The notes: generated by a model not told the origin, from the sequence alone. A DNA stretch of 64,000 bases from Chitinophaga sp. YR627 (GCF_900114995.1 NZ_FOUX01000007.1:186001-250000), one strand, 5' to 3'; counted from the first letter of the stretch, positions 44,139 through 53,711 are shown. Made by a program: numbers and translations.

Positions 44139-45242
44139 ATGAAAATAATATTGTCCCTGTCATTGATAGCGCTTTTCGCCGTTGGCTGCGCGACAGAAAA
44201 ACCTAAAGCGGAACTAGATATACCTACAGAAAAAATTGATCTTTCGGCATTCAGGGAACAGGTGACTGACAGTCTGCCATCAGTATTTGTCAAAAGCAGG
44301 AGATATATCAATCTGGAGATGCAGAAAGAGTTGAATTATATAAGTGTTGTTGACAAGGTGATTAATACACGCGACAGGATCTATGTTTTAGATAAACGGG
44401 GAAAAACACTGGTCGCATACGACACAACAGGAAAGTACGTAACGAAGGTTAATAGTACCAGTCATGAATTTACAAACATTGCAGACTTTGACATTGACAA
44501 GACCGGGTCCGTTTATTTAATTGATGGCAGAGCCAACCGTATTCTGCGTTATTCAGCTGCTTTTAGTTTATTATCCTTCCGGGATGCACCGTATGATATA
44601 GATGTTATTGATTGCCTGCCTGATGGTGGGTTTTTATTCGGACTGGCTTCCTGGAACGATAGAGAAAACAAACATGACAAATTGATCCGGGCAAACGGTT
44701 TTCTGGAAACGGAGAGTACCTTTCTTTCTTATGATGATTTTGTAGATGATGATTTCTGGATCACCGGATACCGGTTTTTAAAAACAGAGAAAGAGATTTT
44801 TTACAATAAGCCACTGGACAACGATGTATATACATTTTCTCCGGCGGGGGACGTCCGGAAGAGATATACCTTTGACTTCGGTAAAATGAACGTACCACAG
44901 CAGGACAAAAAAGATATAGAGAAAAAGGTCAGTAATTACGATAACTACCGGTTACTGTCCGAATTCACTTATATCAATGAGCATTATGCTTTAGGCCGGT
45001 TGTGGGATAAACGCAAATTCAGGTTTTTCTATGCCGACCGCAGGAAACAGGAATTATACCTGGAGGATTTATCTGCTATCGGTGAACTGAGTCATATCAT
45101 GGATTTTGACGGCAGGCGCCTGCTGACCGTAATTTATCCCGGAGAATATGATGAAAAAGGATTTAAAGATCTCTCAGAAGAGGCGAAGGCACATCTGAAA
45201 GCTGGAGGATTTGTATTGTGTGAGTATGAAATGAGTATGTAA
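44139..45242 (+). CDS. Six-bladed beta-propeller lipoprotein
   Basis: This 367-residue lipoprotein (Cys in LFAVGCATEK) has the repeat pattern of six-bladed propellers of the PF17170 type: DRIYVLDKRGKTLVAYDTTG, then FDIDKTGSVYLIDGRANRIL and further blades. Such proteins are frequently encoded beside NVEALA-like peptides in Bacteroidota, but none has a proven function. It may bind the peptide at the cell surface. It lies 78 bases after the peptide gene, beyond a terminator, so its expression would depend on read-through or its own promoter. Confidence 0.78.
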   Translation: MKIILSLSLIALFAVGCATEKPKAELDIPTEKIDLSAFREQVTDSLPSVFVKSRRYINLEMQKELNYISVVDKVINTRDRIYVLDKRGKTLVAYDTTGKYVTKVNSTSHEFTNIADFDIDKTGSVYLIDGRANRILRYSAAFSLLSFRDAPYDIDVIDCLPDGGFLFGLASWNDRENKHDKLIRANGFLETESTFLSYDDFVDDDFWITGYRFLKTEKEIFYNKPLDNDVYTFSPAGDVRKRYTFDFGKMNVPQQDKKDIEKKVSNYDNYRLLSEFTYINEHYALGRLWDKRKFRFFYADRRKQELYLEDLSAIGELSHIMDFDGRRLLTVIYPGEYDEKGFKDLSEEAKAHLKAGGFVLCEYEMSM

Positions 45243-45246
45243 TGAT

Positions 45247-45295
45247 ATAAATGCAAAAGGAAGAATCATAACATGATCCTTCCTTTTGCATTTAT
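45247..45295. terminator. Long bidirectional terminator hairpin
   Basis: Seventeen-base arms (45247-45263 and 45279-45295) plus five inner pairs, with one A-C mismatch and an AAC loop. It lies at the ends of the convergent genes 44139 and 45295 and touches the second stop codon region. Confidence 0.8.
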
Positions 45296-45852
45296 TATAA
45301 ACTTTGTTTAGTGTACATAATGTCTGTACGCAGCACATACTTCACACCTGTTTCCAATAGTGCCCCTTCATGTCTTAAAGGATGATGAAATATCAGGGCT
45401 GATCCTGTCTGCGGCCTGATTGTCTCTCCGGAAGCAAAAATGGTTTCTCCTCCTTCATATTCATTATTGAGGTAGATCAGAAAAGTATACTGGCTGGCCT
45501 CATAAGGATCTCTGGTGAAGGAGCCATCTTTATGCATCTTAAAGCGCTGACCTGGACTGTATTTATAAAAACGGAATAATTCATTTAGTCCACAGGCACT
45601 TTCGCCGGACTTACCCTCCGGGGCGAATGCTTTCAGGCGATCCCATAAAAGACCGGCATACAACTCGTCTTTGTATAATACTCTCTCGTTATTCCGTACA
45701 CCTTTGATCATACGTTGCTGGCCACCACCAACATCAACAGTAGCTTCTTCATAGCCCATCTCTTCACTTTTCCCGATGAGGGCGGAACATTCATCATGAC
45801 TGAGGAAATCATTAATAGTAAATATGTCCTGGGTATAAACAATCTTTTCCAT
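45295..45852 (-). CDS. 2-oxoglutarate/Fe(II) oxygenase, prolyl 4-hydroxylase-like
   Basis: This 185-residue cytoplasmic protein has the double-stranded beta-helix core with the facial triad visible as H and D in FKMHKDGSF and the distal His in HHPLRHEG, followed by a basic residue in VKYVLRTDIMY that would bind 2-oxoglutarate. The segment YTFLIYLNNEYEGGET is the usual central strand of the prolyl 4-hydroxylase group. It oxidises a protein or small molecule using oxygen. It stands alone, with no target gene evident nearby. Confidence 0.85.
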   Translation of the reverse strand: MEKIVYTQDIFTINDFLSHDECSALIGKSEEMGYEEATVDVGGGQQRMIKGVRNNERVLYKDELYAGLLWDRLKAFAPEGKSGESACGLNELFRFYKYSPGQRFKMHKDGSFTRDPYEASQYTFLIYLNNEYEGGETIFASGETIRPQTGSALIFHHPLRHEGALLETGVKYVLRTDIMYTKQSL

Positions 45853-46028
45853 AAGTATGAATTTACTTCAATCTAAGCAATTATACGAATGTTCCATATT
45901 AATAGAAAAGGGGAGGTGGTAAGCTCAAAATCCCTCAAAGGAAGATTCCACGCTTGGATAGGAAAGCGGATGTGATGGCGAAGGTCATACTGCATACTGT
46001 AATCATGAAAGACCGTGCATCGGTTATC

Positions 46029-46074
46029 TGTAATAAAAAAGCCTTCAGATTAACCTGAAGGCTTTTTTATTACA
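46029..46074. terminator. Long terminator hairpin of the GCCTTCAG type
   Basis: Perfect 20-base arms (46029-46048 and 46055-46074) with an ATTAAC loop and A/T runs at both ends; the core is GCCTTCAG / CTGAAGGC. It ends the leftward epoxide hydrolase gene. Similar cores occur at 49589, 56994 and, weakly, 60375. Between 45853 and 46028 no gene is seen. Confidence 0.85.
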
Positions 46075-46103
46075 GCGGGTTCGAATGCCGCCTGCTCATT
46101 TTC

Positions 46104-47393
46104 TTATCGCAGAGATCTGAATGCCGCCCTAAGTTCTTCAGTAAAGATCTGTGGCTGCTCCCATGCTGCAAAGTGTCCACCTTTAGGCGCTTTATGATAG
46201 TAATACAATGATGGATATGCTTTTTTTGACCAGCTTTCAGGAGCCTCGTAAATTTCATGTGGAAAAACAGAAATGGCTACGGGAACTTTTATATTCTTTG
46301 TTTGCTGATGCTCGGAACTGAAATTATTGTTATTGTTTTCCCAATAGAAGCGGGAAGAGGAAGCGCCTGTATTGGTCAGCCAATAGAGCGTGATATCATC
46401 AAGGATCGCGTCCCTGCTGATTACCTTTTCAGGTTTTAAGTCACTTTCTGTCCATTCTGCAATTTTTTCGTACAGGAATGCGGCTAATGCAGCTGGGGAG
46501 TCTGATAGTAAATAGCCGGTAGTCTGTGGACGGGTCACCATCATTCCACCATAAGCCGCATTTCTTCCAAAGAAGGTACTTAAAGCATTGTATGCCTTGA
46601 TTTCGGCAGCAGAAAGACCTGATGGTGCAGGATCTCCTGCGTTAATTGGCTTTACAAGTTCAGCAGGAACTGTTGCAGGCATGGTAAGATGTATACCTAG
46701 AAGTCCTGCAGGCGCTTGTTTTGCCAGAGCGTCGGAGATCACGGAACCATGGTCGCCACCTTCGGACACATATTTTTTGTAACCAAGACGTTTTACCAGA
46801 ACATCCCATGCTTTGGCAACACGGTCGGGATTCCAGCCTACTTCTTTGGGTATTTCTGAAAAACCATATCCCGGGATTGCAGGTATTATTACATCAAATG
46901 CATCTTCTGCTTTACCACCATATTTTACCGGATCAGTTAACGGGCCTATGGCATCAATGAACTCCAGAGGAGAACCTGGCCAGCCGTGGGTAAGGATTAC
47001 AGGCAGTGCATTCGGTTCCTTGGAACGTACATGGATGAACTGGATATCTAAGCCATCAATTTTGGTCACAAACTGAGGCAGTGCATTTAACCTGTTTTCC
47101 AGTTTTCTCCAGTTGTAACCATTTCCCCAATAGTTGATGAGTTCTTTTAATTGCGCCAGTTGAATACCCTGAGATTCATCCCTGACTGTTTCCTTATCCG
47201 GAAAGCGGGTTTCAGCAATACGCCTTTTAAGTTCATCGAGTCTTGCCTGAGGAATGTTGATCTTGTAAGGCCTGATACTTGTATCGGATGCTGCCGCTAC
47301 CGTTTTTGTACCGGTTGTCTGTGCATCAGCAATTGCAGGGATACTTAGTGAAAAGGTTGCTGCCAGCAGGATGGTAGATATTTTGGTTATCAT
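46104..47393 (-). CDS. Exported epoxide hydrolase (EHN-type)
   Basis: This 429-residue protein has a signal peptide (to IADAQTT), the epoxide hydrolase N-terminal domain (PYKINIPQARLDELKRRI and RFPDKETV) and an alpha/beta hydrolase domain. The nucleophile is predicted as D204 in EGGDHGSVIS, and HGWPG (136-140) is the oxyanion loop. A distal His lies near the C-terminus in APKGGHFAAWEQP. Members of this group hydrolyse epoxides to diols; being exported here, it may act on environmental compounds. It has a TAnnTTTG element 46 bases upstream. Confidence 0.87.
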   Translation of the reverse strand: MITKISTILLAATFSLSIPAIADAQTTGTKTVAAASDTSIRPYKINIPQARLDELKRRIAETRFPDKETVRDESQGIQLAQLKELINYWGNGYNWRKLENRLNALPQFVTKIDGLDIQFIHVRSKEPNALPVILTHGWPGSPLEFIDAIGPLTDPVKYGGKAEDAFDVIIPAIPGYGFSEIPKEVGWNPDRVAKAWDVLVKRLGYKKYVSEGGDHGSVISDALAKQAPAGLLGIHLTMPATVPAELVKPINAGDPAPSGLSAAEIKAYNALSTFFGRNAAYGGMMVTRPQTTGYLLSDSPAALAAFLYEKIAEWTESDLKPEKVISRDAILDDITLYWLTNTGASSSRFYWENNNNNFSSEHQQTKNIKVPVAISVFPHEIYEAPESWSKKAYPSLYYYHKAPKGGHFAAWEQPQIFTEELRAAFRSLR

Positions 47394-47974
47394 TACTTTA
47401 TTAATTTAGAGTTTAAGATTTGTTTTCTGGTGATGCGACAAAATTACACGTGGAGAAGCGCCGGGTAAATAAGCAATGTGTCCAAGTGGACGTATTTGAT
47501 CCTGAGCAGGGTAATACAGGGCGTGAACAATCAAACCCAATTGAAAATCAGGATAAAAGCAAAAAGGAAGATAGCCGGAAAACTGCCTGAAAGGATAGAA
47601 TTCGAACTTTTTTACAGAGGATATCTGAAATTGCTGTGTTTATTATGTATCTTTTAGACAACTTTCCACAACGTGAGACTATTTCCCTTACTTATTCTGT
47701 TGACCTTTTCTGTCTGCTTAAATGTTATTCGATTAAAAAAGGACCAGCTTTTTAGGTAACGAACTGCTTGTACCTGATCTCACAGCTACTGGTGAGTGTG
47801 AGGTGAGTTTTATGACCACTTGTATGACAGTTCAGACAAACATCTACATTAATATGAGCAACCGTGATTGACAACCAACTTCAATTTTAATAATTCGATA
47901 CTGCCTTAACAGATAAAAAAGGAGCGGAGCGCATAGCAGTGGAAGTATAATGCCGGACGTTAAAAAATAGAAAT
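47394..47974. other. Intergenic region with the epoxide hydrolase promoter
   Basis: The minus-strand motif TAATTTTG (47439-47446) fits the TAnnTTTG -7 box for the epoxide hydrolase gene. A 12-base palindrome GTCCAAGTGGAC (47480-47491) lies just upstream of it and may be an operator. Beyond about 47500 I see no gene or hairpin. Confidence 0.5.
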
Positions 47975-48580
47975 ATGAGAAGTATAAAATTTTACGTTAT
48001 TGTTATTTGCGCCTTATCCATTTGTGCATGTAAAAGAAAACCAAATGATTATCAGATTACGATGACCGGGCAATATCTGGAAGCAAATTTTTCCCTGATA
48101 AATGGAGTGAAAATTGATGAATTAGTAGTCACAGCCTTTTCAAAAGATAGTATTCCTTATGAGTTTTATTTAAAGCAAAGCCTTTCTTTAAAAATGCGTC
48201 CTGATATACGCAATAAAGATCACATAAGGAACCTGATTTTTTTCGATCGGCCTGTTCAGGGTTATTACTGGGAGAATGACTCCGCATGGGCAATATATAA
48301 TATCAGTGTAGTGGCCTACAAGTATAGAGGAAATATATCAGGGAAAAGCATGGATGACTACTCATATCAACAACAATATGACACATACCCTTCTGCATTT
48401 AAATCTAACTCATGGTATTTAATTGATTTTAAGTCCCCGATGAGAGAAGATCATCATGAGTTTTTGCATGTGGATAATGATAACAACTTTATCTTTTATC
48501 AATTGAAAGATTCTTACAAGGATAAGACGGAATATCGAACCCCATCTCTCTCTACACATAAAACGTTGTCTTTAAAATAA
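47975..48580 (+). CDS. Lipoprotein, function unknown
   Basis: This 201-residue protein has a lipoprotein signal peptide with Cys in LSICACKRK. The body is beta-rich with many aromatic residues (YQITMTGQYLEANF, GYYWENDSAWAIYNISVV) and no motif I recognise. Its codon use is more AT-rich than its neighbours. It stands alone between the epoxide hydrolase promoter region and a convergent SGNH hydrolase gene, so context adds little. Confidence 0.6.
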   Translation: MRSIKFYVIVICALSICACKRKPNDYQITMTGQYLEANFSLINGVKIDELVVTAFSKDSIPYEFYLKQSLSLKMRPDIRNKDHIRNLIFFDRPVQGYYWENDSAWAIYNISVVAYKYRGNISGKSMDDYSYQQQYDTYPSAFKSNSWYLIDFKSPMREDHHEFLHVDNDNNFIFYQLKDSYKDKTEYRTPSLSTHKTLSLK

Positions 48581-48640
48581 AATATACCTTAATGAAGGCC
48601 TGGGAAATGATAGTGGGAGTGAAAACTGGTGTAAGCGAAT

Positions 48641-49480
48641 TTATTGAAGAGACAAACCAAGTCGCCTGAATACGTCTGCTAACGCAGATGCGATGATGGA
48701 ATTTCCTTTATCTGATGGATGTAATCCGTCGTACGTAAGCTTTACTGCTTCCGGTGGATAGGGGTATTCATCATTTTCAGGATTGAATGGTATACGTATA
48801 AATGCCGGGTAAGTATAATTAACATATTTACCGGTTTTGGGATTTTTCAGACGTTTGAACTTTACCATGTTTTCCAGTTTTAGTAGCGGATGATGATATA
48901 GGTCGACAACCGGAATCTGTTCGTATCGCCCGATGGCTAAAACCACATTTGCAAATTCTTCCAGTGTTTGCCCATTTTTCTGCTGATAGGAACCGAACGC
49001 ATTATTTTTAGCATCAGCGATATAAACAAAATCGTTACGCTGCATGGGGGTGATCAATACGATCTTTGCATCGGGATTCAGTTGGCGGATCTTACTGATA
49101 ATGATCCGGAAGGAGCCATAAACCGTCGTATTGCCATTGTCATGCTGATAGTCATCGATCTTACCTGTTGGTCTGCCCTGCCACCAATCGTTGGTACCAA
49201 GAAAGACAGAATATACATCCGCTTTGATCAGACCAAGACCATCAATGTTACCGGCGATCCCACCTGATGTCCATCCATTATGTCCCTGGTTAATATATTT
49301 TAAGTTGGGTAGCATCTCATTCACACGGGTTAAATAACCCTTGGATACCCTGTGACCTGTTTCATCCAGGTGGTCATTGAGATAGGTAATGGAATCGCCT
49401 ATGGCTACCCAGGTTAATTCTTTCTCTCTGAATGAGCACAGGAGGATGATGGCAAGTAATATTAGTAGATGTTTTTTCAT
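48641..49480 (-). CDS. Exported SGNH/GDSL hydrolase
   Basis: This 279-residue exported protein carries all four SGNH blocks: the nucleophile Ser in AIGDSITYL, the Gly of block II in GHNGWTSGG, block III in LGTNDWW with the oxyanion Asn, and block V in YDGLHPSDKG with Asp and His. A signal peptide is present (LLAIILLCSFREK). Such enzymes are esterases or acetylesterases; in Bacteroidota many deacetylate glycans. It is unlinked to a glycan locus here. An upstream hairpin belongs to the ABC permease gene. Confidence 0.87.
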   Translation of the reverse strand: MKKHLLILLAIILLCSFREKELTWVAIGDSITYLNDHLDETGHRVSKGYLTRVNEMLPNLKYINQGHNGWTSGGIAGNIDGLGLIKADVYSVFLGTNDWWQGRPTGKIDDYQHDNGNTTVYGSFRIIISKIRQLNPDAKIVLITPMQRNDFVYIADAKNNAFGSYQQKNGQTLEEFANVVLAIGRYEQIPVVDLYHHPLLKLENMVKFKRLKNPKTGKYVNYTYPAFIRIPFNPENDEYPYPPEAVKLTYDGLHPSDKGNSIIASALADVFRRLGLSLQ

Positions 49481-49580
49481 GTGGCTTTATTGTTAATCTG
49501 CAGGTATTGATACGATTCGCTCAGTTTTTACGCCATGAATATAATAAGTAGATCAGTAATTTTCAATTACTTTAAGCATT

Positions 49581-49614
49581 CAATAAAAAAGCCTTCAGAA
49601 ACATCTGAAGGCTT
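49581..49614 (-). terminator. Terminator of the ABC permease gene (GCCTTCAG family)
   Basis: AAGCCTTCAGA and TCTGAAGGCTT (49589-49614) around an AACA loop. Read on the minus strand it follows the permease stop by 7 bases and is followed by a T-tract (TTTTTTATTG). Confidence 0.88.
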
Positions 49615-49621
49615 GCGTCTT

Positions 49622-52306
49622 CTACTCGCTGCGTAAGCTTTTTATGGGATTCGTAAGCGCGGCTTTGATACTCTGGAAACTCACCGTCAGCAAAGCAATC
49701 CCGATTGCCAGTAATCCTGCCAATGCAAAAAACCACCAGTCAACCGTAACCTTATAGGCAAATTCCTTCAGCCATTGATTCATACCCCACCAGGCGGCAG
49801 GGGAGGCCAGCACCAACGCTATTAGAATAGGTTTGAGAAAATCCATGGAAAGCAACGCCACAACACTACCGGCAGATGCGCCCAACACTTTCCGGACGCC
49901 AATCTCTTTTGTCCGCTGTTCGGCAGTATAGGTCGCCAATCCGAATAACCCTAAGCAGGCAATAAAGATAGTCAGGCCAGAGAAGAGCGTTAATACCTGT
50001 TCTATTTTTTGCTCGCCGAGATAAACCTGCTTAAACCGATCATCTAAAAATGAATAGGAGAAAGGAGCTGCGGGCGAAAATGACTCCCACTGCTGTTTCA
50101 GTGATGCGAGAAACTGCGGAAGTTCACCTGGACGCGTTTTGACCAGAATATTGCCTGAATTGCCACCCAGGAACATGGCTAAAGGCCCGATTTTCTGTCG
50201 TAGGGATTCAAAATGGAAGTCGCTTACGACTCCAATGACCCGGTAATACGTTTTTACACCATTATCATCAATGTGACCAATCAGTTCTTTCCCGATCGGG
50301 TTCTGCTGCCAGCCTAGCGCCCGTACGGCCGTTTCATTCAGAATAACAGCTGAGGAATCGGTAGAGAGATTTTTAGAGAAATTACGTCCCAGCACCACTT
50401 GCATCCCCAATGTAGGAATATATTCATCATCTACTTTATAGAATCGGCTCATTACAGCTTTATCAGGATTTTCCCTGGACATTATGGGCGTGTTATCGAG
50501 TGCTGAATTTCCAATGGGTACCTGTCCTGAAATACTTCCCGTGATTACCTGCGGCGATTGGATGATCTTATCACGAAACAGGGTTTCGTTTTTGCTAAGC
50601 ATTTGCGTATTATGAATGATCAGTACCTGTTCACGATTGAAACCAATTTTCTGCCTTTGCATGTAACGTAGTTGCCGATCTGCGGTAACAGTGGCAATGA
50701 TCATCGAAATGGTGATGAAAAATTGAAATGCTACTAAACCACTTCTCAGGTTAAAGTTTCCGCGTCCAGCTGTAATCCGGCCTTTCAGCACCGCGACAGG
50801 CTTAAACGAAGACAGGTAAAAAGCCGGATAGCTACCTGCCAACAGGCCTACCAGCACAGTTCCCACTACTAAACCGGCGGCTACGAATGCGTTGGTTAGC
50901 AAACCCAATGTAAGTGTCTTGCCTGTCAACAGATTAAAGAAGGGTAAAGACAGGCCTACAATCATCAATCCGACTATCAGTGCAGCAATCGCCAGCAGGA
51001 CCGACTCGGTCAAAAACTGTTGCCGCAATTGTCCTTTTACAGATCCTAATACTTTACGGACCCCTATCTCGCGTGAACGCCGTACTGCTGTTGCTGTCGT
51101 CAGGTTCATGAAGTTCACGCAGGCTATCAGCAACATAAATGCTGCAATGGCCATCAGCACGTATATATATAGGATATTTCCACCCGGGGTTAATTCATTT
51201 CTGCCAAATGTGGAGTATAAATGGATATCGGTGAGCGGCTGAAGAAATACCCCGAAATCATCACCCTTCTCACGAAATTGTTTTGGCGTGAGGTGCAGAA
51301 ATCCTTCCAATTCACCTCCAATCTGCTTTTCAGCGAGTCGGGCAATTTTAGCCTCTGCCTGTTTATAATTGTATTTCTCAGACAGAAGCACGTAAGTGTA
51401 AAAGTTTATGCTGTATAGCCATCCTATATGCTGCTCATCATAATCAGTTGAGGACACCAGCATATCAAACCGAAAGTGAGCGTTCGTGGGTACATTTCTG
51501 ACTACGCCTGTAATTCGATGAGGTGTCTTTTCACGGCTGAATAGCAAGACTTTTCCAACCGGGTCCTGATTGCCGAAGTATTTCCGTGCAGTTTCTTCTG
51601 TCAATACCACCGTATTAGGCTCGGTCAATGCCTGCTTTGGATTTCCTTTCAGAAATGGAATGGTGAACACCTCACAAAAATTGGAGTCTGCATACAGCAG
51701 ATTATCTTCTTTAAATGAACTGGTTTCGTTGCTGACAAATTCACCTCCCCTCAGTATGCGTGTTGCTTTTGATATTTCCGGAATTTCACGTTGTATGTCC
51801 CGGGCAGCATTCGGGCCTAACATGGGGCCACCAACATCCTCACCGTTTAACCGCGCATTAAGTGCAACACGGAAAATCCGGTCTGCCTTCTCATTATATC
51901 GATCATACGATAATTCATCCTGTACATAAAGCAGGATCAGTATGCAGGTAGCCAATCCGATAGCCAGACCAACTATATTAATGCTGGTTGATACCTTTTG
52001 ACGTTTTAAATTCCGGAATGCGATTTTTAGATAATTCTGGATCATCATGAATTGTAGACTGAATGTGGCCGGGTAATCCGGTTGTCGGTAATAGTGTTTA
52101 TCCGTATGCCTTCTGCGTACAAATGGCGGCAACACCGACACTACATTCAGAAGATAACGTAGTGTGGCCTGGGTTTTACCTGAACGGTTATACCAGTAGG
52201 TATATAACTCATCCAGATCACCTGTTACTTCCTCCAGCGTATTGTCAGGATGTAGTTTGATGAGTAGCCATCGCGCCCAGCGCGGTGGTTGAACAGGTGA
52301 TTTCAT
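49622..52306 (-). CDS. MacB/FtsX-type ABC transporter permease with N-terminal prefix domain
   Basis: This 894-residue membrane protein has a cytoplasmic prefix domain (about 1-85, found in permeases paired with PadR regulators), then two FtsX-type units, each with a large periplasmic MacB-PCD domain (AYNEKADRIFRVALNAR, then LNETAVRALGWQ) and membrane helices. GVRKVLG appears twice (residues in SREIGVRKVLGSV and KEIGVRKVLGASA), the usual coupling helices. No ATPase is encoded beside it. Such permeases may lack their own ATPase and use one made elsewhere. The gene overlaps the PadR gene by four bases (ATGA). Confidence 0.9.
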   Translation of the reverse strand: MKSPVQPPRWARWLLIKLHPDNTLEEVTGDLDELYTYWYNRSGKTQATLRYLLNVVSVLPPFVRRRHTDKHYYRQPDYPATFSLQFMMIQNYLKIAFRNLKRQKVSTSINIVGLAIGLATCILILLYVQDELSYDRYNEKADRIFRVALNARLNGEDVGGPMLGPNAARDIQREIPEISKATRILRGGEFVSNETSSFKEDNLLYADSNFCEVFTIPFLKGNPKQALTEPNTVVLTEETARKYFGNQDPVGKVLLFSREKTPHRITGVVRNVPTNAHFRFDMLVSSTDYDEQHIGWLYSINFYTYVLLSEKYNYKQAEAKIARLAEKQIGGELEGFLHLTPKQFREKGDDFGVFLQPLTDIHLYSTFGRNELTPGGNILYIYVLMAIAAFMLLIACVNFMNLTTATAVRRSREIGVRKVLGSVKGQLRQQFLTESVLLAIAALIVGLMIVGLSLPFFNLLTGKTLTLGLLTNAFVAAGLVVGTVLVGLLAGSYPAFYLSSFKPVAVLKGRITAGRGNFNLRSGLVAFQFFITISMIIATVTADRQLRYMQRQKIGFNREQVLIIHNTQMLSKNETLFRDKIIQSPQVITGSISGQVPIGNSALDNTPIMSRENPDKAVMSRFYKVDDEYIPTLGMQVVLGRNFSKNLSTDSSAVILNETAVRALGWQQNPIGKELIGHIDDNGVKTYYRVIGVVSDFHFESLRQKIGPLAMFLGGNSGNILVKTRPGELPQFLASLKQQWESFSPAAPFSYSFLDDRFKQVYLGEQKIEQVLTLFSGLTIFIACLGLFGLATYTAEQRTKEIGVRKVLGASAGSVVALLSMDFLKPILIALVLASPAAWWGMNQWLKEFAYKVTVDWWFFALAGLLAIGIALLTVSFQSIKAALTNPIKSLRSE

Positions 52307-52641
52307 AAGTTACCAGGTTGAAGCATGTCAGGCGGTAATAATAACCAGAGGTTTTGGCGGAGCTGTTGAATTTCCCGGAGCGCCCGACTTCCCGGTGCCG
52401 TAATCCGGAACAGCCGTTTACGTCGTCCCCCGCGTTCGGCCGTGGCTCCACCCAGTTCAGATGTCACAACTCCTTTTTCTTCCAGACGGATCAGCGTGTT
52501 ATGCACCGTGCCGAATGCAACGATACGTCCTGTATGCGCTGCGAGCGCCTCACTTATAGTTACGCCATATCCTTCTCCATTCAGGATGGCAACCATCAGT
52601 AAGACCATCTCTTCGAATTCACCCAAATATGTCCTCTGCAT
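52303..52641 (-). CDS. PadR-family transcriptional regulator
   Basis: This 112-residue winged-helix protein has the PadR pattern: LGEFEEMVLLMVAIL, GYGVTISEALAAHTGR and a basic wing (ERGGRRKRLFRITAPG), then a short helical C-terminus. It overlaps the permease start as ATGA, so the two genes are translated together. PadR proteins usually repress the transporter beside them and respond to a small hydrophobic compound. No palindrome stands out upstream in the short gap. Confidence 0.87.
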   Translation of the reverse strand: MQRTYLGEFEEMVLLMVAILNGEGYGVTISEALAAHTGRIVAFGTVHNTLIRLEEKGVVTSELGGATAERGGRRKRLFRITAPGSRALREIQQLRQNLWLLLPPDMLQPGNL

Positions 52642-52693
52642 ATGTTCAGGTTATTAGTTTCTATTTTGTCGTACAAAGGCGGTGCCAAATCAC

Positions 52694-52729
52694 TAAAGAG
52701 GCTGTTTCCAGTTAGAAACAGCCTCTTTA
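52694..52729. terminator. Hairpin terminator
   Basis: Fifteen-base arms (52694-52708 and 52715-52729) with a CAGTTA loop. It stands about 110 bases downstream of the SDR stop on the minus strand and upstream of the PadR start. Confidence 0.75.
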
Positions 52730-52841
52730 TGCGCAATAACATGCTTGTAACTGTCCGCAAACGGGCATTTCTTGTCCGGCACCGGACAATGCAACGCATC
52801 ATACAGTTATCTATCCTTGCATAAAACAGATTAAAAGAGAA

Positions 52842-53711
52842 TTATTGGGAAATCAGCAAATCACCCATTCCGAAAGCTCTCAGTCCTTTTTCATATTGCA
52901 CCTGAACCGCATCATTGGCTGCTTTTACAAATTCGCCGGTTGCTCTGTCCACCACAGTGCGTAGTGGTCTTTGTCCTTTTGATAGATTGATCAGATTGTT
53001 AATTGCATCTGCTACTTCCTGTGGGTCAGGTTGAACTGTTTGCAACAAATTACCAATAGCAGCACCTACCTTATTGGGCAGTTCTGCAAAATATTCATAA
53101 GCAGGGGTAACGGACTGGTCGGAACCGTATCTGATATTATTCATCATGCCCGTAGGGAAAGGGCCGGGTTCAACAATGGCAACATCCACGCCTAAAGGTC
53201 TCAATTCGTAATGTAAACCTTCGCTTATACCTTCTAAACCGAATTTCGTAGCACTGTATATTGTTGAGAAAGGAGATGAAAACCGGCCAAATCCACTGGT
53301 GATATTGATGATAAGCCCGTCAGCCTGATTGCGCATCGCCGGTAGTATCGCTTTTATTAAGCGCCAGGGTGCGATGACGTTGATATCAAAAAGTTCCTGT
53401 ACATCTGTAACAGTAAAACTTTCTGCGAAACCGACCATTGAAAAACCTGCATTATTGATCAGTATATCTATCGTACTTTCCTTTGCGATCACGGTGTCAA
53501 TCGCATTATTAACACTGTTGTCATCCGTGAGGTTCACTTCTAATACCGATACATTTGGTATGGCAGAAAGCTCGTTTGCCTGGTCTGCGTTTCTTCCCTG
53601 TATATCCCGCATCGTGGCGTACACACGATGTCCTAAGGCCGCAAGTGTTTTTACCGTTACATATCCAAATCCACTATTTGTGCCTGTTATTAATACAACT
53701 TTGCTATTCAT
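52842..53711 (-). CDS. Short-chain dehydrogenase/reductase
   Basis: This 289-residue SDR has GTNSGFGYVTVKTLA as its cofactor loop, NNAGFSMVG, the Ser in NITSGFGRFS and the active-site pair in YSATKFGLEG. The form resembles the SDR enzymes often annotated as oxidoreductases acting on quinones or ketones. It is encoded 81 bases downstream of a Crp-type regulator on the same strand, which is probably its activator or repressor. Substrate unknown. Confidence 0.88.
   Translation of the reverse strand: MNSKVVLITGTNSGFGYVTVKTLAALGHRVYATMRDIQGRNADQANELSAIPNVSVLEVNLTDDNSVNNAIDTVIAKESTIDILINNAGFSMVGFAESFTVTDVQELFDINVIAPWRLIKAILPAMRNQADGLIINITSGFGRFSSPFSTIYSATKFGLEGISEGLHYELRPLGVDVAIVEPGPFPTGMMNNIRYGSDQSVTPAYEYFAELPNKVGAAIGNLLQTVQPDPQEVADAINNLINLSKGQRPLRTVVDRATGEFVKAANDAVQVQYEKGLRAFGMGDLLISQ

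Noticed and set aside
47592-47600. A TTCGAA site in the 47.4-48.0 kb intergenic region
   Set aside because: Flanking bases do not match the GTGG-GGGACAA motif seen at 57-60 kb; a six-base palindrome occurs by chance.
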